From Synergistaceae bacterium (GTDB lineage: Bacteria; Synergistota; Synergistia; Synergistales; Aminobacteriaceae), in contig JAISSA010000086.1 in assembly GCA_031273365.1 (NCBI GenBank), positions 1 to 15,900 on the forward strand: a stretch of 15,900 bases of DNA. The letters run 5' to 3'. Position numbers and translations under genes: made by a program. This document shows, one piece after another, positions 13,331-15,900 of this stretch. Numbering within the stretch: the first letter of the stretch is position 1; each line of letters starts with the position of its first letter. The notes beneath the pieces are model-generated. The model saw only the letters and a program-made list of their open reading frames with translations. It was not told where the DNA came from and searched no databases.

Positions 13331-14494
13331 GTGCCTTATGAAAACACCGACTTTTTTCGAGTCACCGCAGAAGGAGCGACGAGGATTCCCTCGACCGCCC
13401 TTCCGAAGCGCATACGACGCACGATTTTGCTGGCGCCCCTGAAGTCCGTCGCGATCTCCCCCTTTGCTTTTCCGTTCCACAGCGTCGTTCGAATAAGGGA
13501 AGCCCTGAAGCTGCAAACCCTGCCCTACGCGGCGGCGGGCAAGATGGACCTTTTTCCCTCGATTCTGGAAAAAACGTCGCGCAGCAGCAGCGGCGTCGTC
13601 TGGTTCGTCTCCGGGGAGAATATCGAGGAGATAAACGCCCCGCTGAGCAACGTCGAAAACAAAATCTGGCCGGCGCCTCTTCCGCTCGTCTCCAGAATTC
13701 ACGGGGACGGGCTGACGCTCTGGGTGGACGAGGCCAACATCTGTTCCATGCTGTGGCGCGGCGGCGTTCCCGTCCTCTATCGCTGGAAGGCCGCCGCCCG
13801 GACGTCGCCTTCGGCCGAGCGGGCGTGGCTGGAGGCCTACTGCGCGTCCCGGTCGGAAGAGCCGGGGGAATTCTTTATGATGAACGCCGCCCAGCCCTCC
13901 GAACTCGCCCTCCTGCCGGAGATCATAAAAGAAAGCCTCGTCCGGTGCCCCTGGCTCGAGGACGTCAATCTTTCCCGCAGCGCGCTCGACAGCGCGATCG
14001 TCCTCGAGGACGCCGTGCGGCTGGGAACCCGTGCGGCGATCTGGGTTCTGGGGCTTGGGCTTCTGGTCGCGGCGGGGAACGGGCTGCGTTATTACGAGTA
14101 TCGCCAAAATATCGACGCCCTTCGCGAGCGCTCCGCCGCCCTCTATCGGGAGGCGTTCGACCCCTCGGCGGCGGGACGCATTTCCGATCCTCTGGGGCTC
14201 GCCCGCTCCAAAATAGTGGAGCTCAGGGGCAACGGCCCGGTGGAAGGCCGTTTGATCAGCGAGGTGTTCTCCGATCTGGGGGAGATCTTCGAGAAAAACC
14301 CCAGCATGGACGTGACGCTCGACTCCCTGCGCTACAATCCGGACGGGGTCGACTACACGGGTTCCGCTCCGGACACGGGGACGATTCAGACCTTCCGGGG
14401 CGCCTGCGCGGAAAACGCCGCGTCGGCGCAGCTCCTGAACCTGCAAAACGCCCCGGGAATCGGATTCCGATTCGATCTGAGCGTCAGGTGGTGA
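13331..14494 (+). CDS. gspL: Type II secretion inner-membrane platform protein, GspL-like
   Basis: 387 residues from the GTG at 13331, one base after the gspK stop codon. Shine-Dalgarno GGGAGG (13316-13321) sits 9 bases upstream and settles the start, although the frame is open further upstream. Residues 1-232 form a cytoplasmic domain without clear actin-like nucleotide motifs. A single TM helix lies at about 234-250, followed by a coiled region (255-275) and a periplasmic ferredoxin-like domain to the end. ALYREAFDP and RISDPLGLARSKI (269-295) match the GspL pattern after the membrane, and SLRYNPDG (332-339) its late strand. GspL recruits the ATPase GspE to the membrane and pairs with GspM. 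Sequence similarity is loose, and the call rests largely on order and topology. Confidence 0.78.
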   Translation: MPYENTDFFRVTAEGATRIPSTALPKRIRRTILLAPLKSVAISPFAFPFHSVVRIREALKLQTLPYAAAGKMDLFPSILEKTSRSSSGVVWFVSGENIEEINAPLSNVENKIWPAPLPLVSRIHGDGLTLWVDEANICSMLWRGGVPVLYRWKAAARTSPSAERAWLEAYCASRSEEPGEFFMMNAAQPSELALLPEIIKESLVRCPWLEDVNLSRSALDSAIVLEDAVRLGTRAAIWVLGLGLLVAAGNGLRYYEYRQNIDALRERSAALYREAFDPSAAGRISDPLGLARSKIVELRGNGPVEGRLISEVFSDLGEIFEKNPSMDVTLDSLRYNPDGVDYTGSAPDTGTIQTFRGACAENAASAQLLNLQNAPGIGFRFDLSVRW

Positions 14495-14499
14495 ACGGT

Positions 14500-15006
14500 A
14501 TGCCAATGAATTTCGACGTTCGATTCAACCAGCTTTATTCCGTCCTGCGCGGCGAGGTCAACGGGGGAACGCGTTTTCTCGCGGCCGCGCTCTGCACCCT
14601 CGTCCTCTGGTTCGTCGTGATCCGGCTGAACGGAATGGCCGGAAGCGCCGAGGCGACGCTGCGCCTGCAGCAGGAACGGTACGGCGCGCTTGCCCGGATG
14701 GCGGCGGAATACAGGGTGTTGCCCGGCAGAAAGGCCGGAGACGCGGGCACGGTGGACACCATGACGGCCTTCACGCAGGTTTCGGCGCAGATCGCCCTGG
14801 GCGACCGCGTCAGCAGGATCGTTCCCATGCCCGACGGCAAAAGGCTTTCCATAGAGGTCACCCGCATCTACGCCGAAGAGCTCACGGACATGGTTCGCGA
14901 GCTCGCCGTTCGCGGCGTTCGCGTGATCTCGGCCGAAATCAGGGCCCTGCCGGTCGGCAAAGAGCGGCTGTTTTCCGTGAACGCCGTCATCGGGCCGGAA
15001 GCCTGA
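14500..15006 (+). CDS. gspM: Type II secretion inner-membrane protein, GspM-like
   Basis: 168 residues from the ATG at 14500. The segment AGGTGGTGA (14486-14494) serves as Shine-Dalgarno. An in-frame GTG at 14491 overlapping the gspL stop as GTGA is an alternative start, adding three residues. A short cytoplasmic tail precedes one TM helix (about 25-42). A coiled stretch (50-70) and a small periplasmic domain of alternating strands and helices follow, with a repeated pattern of basic hydrophobic strands (117-123 and 140-149). Size, topology and position between GspL and GspN fit GspM, which stabilises GspL and the platform. It could equally be described as PilO-like, since the two families share this fold. 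No enzymatic motif is present. Confidence 0.75.
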   Translation: MPMNFDVRFNQLYSVLRGEVNGGTRFLAAALCTLVLWFVVIRLNGMAGSAEATLRLQQERYGALARMAAEYRVLPGRKAGDAGTVDTMTAFTQVSAQIALGDRVSRIVPMPDGKRLSIEVTRIYAEELTDMVRELAVRGVRVISAEIRALPVGKERLFSVNAVIGPEA

Positions 15007-15028
15007 TGGGCCAACGGAGGGTTTTGAT

Positions 15029-15052
15029 ATGAAAATAGGGTTTGCGCTATGA
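15029..15052 (+). CDS. 7-codon mini-ORF preceding gspN, ATGA-overlapped
   Basis: GGAGG at 15016-15020 is the best ribosome binding site in this gap, but its 8-base spacing serves the ATG at 15029, not the gspN start. That ATG opens a seven-residue frame (MKIGFAL) whose TGA (15050-15052) overlaps the gspN ATG at 15049. ATGAAAATA occurs at both starts, so the mini-ORF probably arose by duplication of the start region. It could act as a coupling leader. Whether it is translated is unknown. Confidence 0.4.
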   Translation: MKIGFAL

Positions 15053-15678
15053 AAATATTGAAAGCGATGCTCAAAGGACTTGTTTTTATCGTGGGGGCGC
15101 TGATCGCGGTCTGGTTCTTCATGCCCTGGAAGCAGGTCGGGGAGACCGCGCTGCTGATGGCGGCTCGGCGGCTCGGCGCTCCGGCCTCGATCGGGTACTC
15201 CTCGGTCGAGGGCGTCCGCGGGGGCTTCGTCGTCCGCGACCTCGACGCCCGCGGGCTGATGGGAATGGTGAACCTCTCCTGCAGGACCCTGACGATCCTG
15301 CCCGATCTCGTCGCCTCCCTGCTCAACATGGCGCCGACGTGCAACGTCGCCTTCACGGGCAACGCGCTGGGCGAGATCCCCGTGACGCCGCTGAAAAAAA
15401 TTTCGGCCATAACCATCGGGGACGGACGTTTCACCGTCTCGGTCGCCAGGGACGAGATTCTTTTCGAAGGACTGCAGAGCAACGGAGAGCTGTCGATGGC
15501 CGGGGCCCTCGCGATCGCGCCCTCAGCGACGCAGCTCATCAGCTGGGCGAACGTTCTTGTCAGCGTGAAACTGGAGGCCTTCGAAAACGATCTTCCTTCC
15601 CTGCAGGGCGCGCTGAGGCTGCCTTTGCAGCAGGAGGCCCCCGGCCGCTGGGCGCTTCGCAGGTCCCGCACAAATTAA
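15049..15678 (+). CDS. gspN: Type II secretion protein, GspN-like
   Basis: 209 residues. A short basic N-terminus and one TM helix (about 8-25) are followed by a periplasmic beta-rich domain. The pattern of a Trp after the membrane segment (W27) followed by strands such as IGYSSVEGVRGGFVVRDLDARG (49-70) and VAFTGNALG (100-108) resembles the GspN/AsmA-like family. These proteins accompany GspM in many T2SS clusters. Beyond association with the inner-membrane platform, the exact role is poorly defined. AGGG at 15037-15040 is an internal Shine-Dalgarno 8 bases before the ATG, and a stronger GGAGG serves the upstream mini-ORF. It is the last gene of the run and is followed by a terminator. The family call rests on position and general pattern. 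Confidence 0.7.
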   Translation: MKILKAMLKGLVFIVGALIAVWFFMPWKQVGETALLMAARRLGAPASIGYSSVEGVRGGFVVRDLDARGLMGMVNLSCRTLTILPDLVASLLNMAPTCNVAFTGNALGEIPVTPLKKISAITIGDGRFTVSVARDEILFEGLQSNGELSMAGALAIAPSATQLISWANVLVSVKLEAFENDLPSLQGALRLPLQQEAPGRWALRRSRTN

Positions 15679-15701
15679 GAAGAAAAGGGGTCAGGGGACT
15701 G

Positions 15702-15726
15702 AAAAAAATCCCCTGCGGGGTTTTTT
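15702..15726 (+). terminator. Rho-independent terminator of the T2SS operon
   Basis: CCCC (15710-15713), loop TGC and GGGG (15717-15720), flanked by A7 upstream and T6 (15721-15726) downstream, so the stem can extend through A-T pairs. It lies 24 bases beyond the gspN stop. It is the only classical intrinsic terminator in the window, and the A/T flanks make it potentially bidirectional. Confidence 0.9.
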
Positions 15727-15729
15727 CCG

Positions 15730-15742
15730 GGGGCGGAGCCCC
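15730..15742. repeat. Small GC hairpin next to the terminator
   Basis: GGGGC (15730-15734) and GCCCC (15738-15742) pair around GGA, three bases beyond the terminator T run. The terminator-plus-hairpin composite resembles dispersed intergenic modules seen in GC-rich anaerobes. A protection or backup termination role is inferred. Confidence 0.5.
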
Positions 15743-15769
15743 ATGAATTTAAGAAAGGGGCACAGGACG

Positions 15770-15900
15770 ATGAACGTCAAAAATTTGCGCCTGACACAGG
15801 TATTTTCAGGATTCAGAAAAGCGGAGAGGACCGCTCCGATTCAAAATCTGCGGGCGCCCTCCGGCATTTTCGTCGAGGGGAAGGTTTACAGGGCATGGAC
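15770..15900 (+). CDS. Unrecognised protein, N-terminal fragment (runs off the window)
   Basis: The ATG at 15770 is preceded by AAAGGGG (15754-15760) at 9-base spacing. 43 codons are open to the edge. The visible N-terminus (MNVKNLRLTQVF...) is basic and hydrophilic with no signal peptide or TM helix, and later contains NLRAPSGIFVEGKVYRAW. I do not recognise a family from this fragment. It follows the T2SS terminator and so probably begins a new transcription unit. A cytoplasmic protein is the most that can be said; it could still belong to the secretion locus, for example as an ATPase or assembly factor. Confidence 0.6.
   Translation, partial: MNVKNLRLTQVFSGFRKAERTAPIQNLRAPSGIFVEGKVYRAW

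Noticed and set aside
15042..15746. Alternative frame over gspN extending through the terminator
   Set aside because: It is Arg-rich shadow sequence. It crosses a strong rho-independent terminator, whereas the frame at 15049 has a membrane helix and fits the operon.

Overview
The window is GC-rich bacterial chromosome with dense coding from about position 786 to the right edge. Three things point to an anaerobic, envelope-bearing Gram-negative bacterium: formate-tetrahydrofolate ligase, a type II secretion (T2SS) pseudopilin/platform cluster, and several c-di-GMP enzymes including a PTS-permease/EAL fusion. The combination fits a Synergistota-like gut anaerobe, but that is inference from gene content and style. 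No rRNA or other phylogenetic marker is present to settle it, and no tRNA, rRNA, CRISPR array, transposase or prophage gene was recognised.

Layout. (1) 1-785 is accessory or decayed. It holds a tandem repeat array whose core unit is a 94-bp element with perfect 12-bp inverted ends, then one doubtful small ORF. (2) 786-3473, minus strand: two adjacent membrane-anchored c-di-GMP enzymes, a degenerate-GGDEF/intact-EAL phosphodiesterase and a PilJ-like-sensor/GGDEF diguanylate cyclase. (3) 3474-3908 is a divergent intergenic region with a plausible promoter for the next gene. (4) 3909-5582: fhs, apparently monocistronic and followed by a long hairpin. (5) 5789-9260, plus strand: a tight probable operon of a PTS EIIC-EAL fusion, a zinc-ribbon/FHA protein and a PP2C phosphatase, the last two overlapping by 4 bp. 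(6) 9261-9516: intergenic region with a hairpin, short repeats and a 12-bp palindrome. (7) 9517-11661: a polytopic O-antigen-ligase/PglL-like protein. (8) 11739-15678: a T2SS run matching gspJ-gspK-gspL-gspM-gspN in canonical order, closed by a good rho-independent terminator at 15702-15726. (9) A partial unrecognised gene starts at 15770 and leaves the window.

How the parts may work together. Three c-di-GMP turnover proteins lie within 8 kb, one of them built on a sugar permease and co-transcribed with phosphopeptide-binding and phosphatase proteins. This suggests a link between carbohydrate sensing, c-di-GMP and Ser/Thr phosphorylation. The Wzy-type ligase directly upstream of pseudopilin genes suggests a glycan transferase acting on a surface or secretion apparatus, possibly on the pseudopilins themselves. 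T2SS genes D, E, F, G, H and I are not visible and must lie downstream or elsewhere. The most unusual items are the EIIC-EAL/FHA/PP2C operon, the ligase-pseudopilin neighbourhood, two start regions preceded by mini-ORFs with ATGA stop/start overlap, and the inverted-end tandem element at the left edge.
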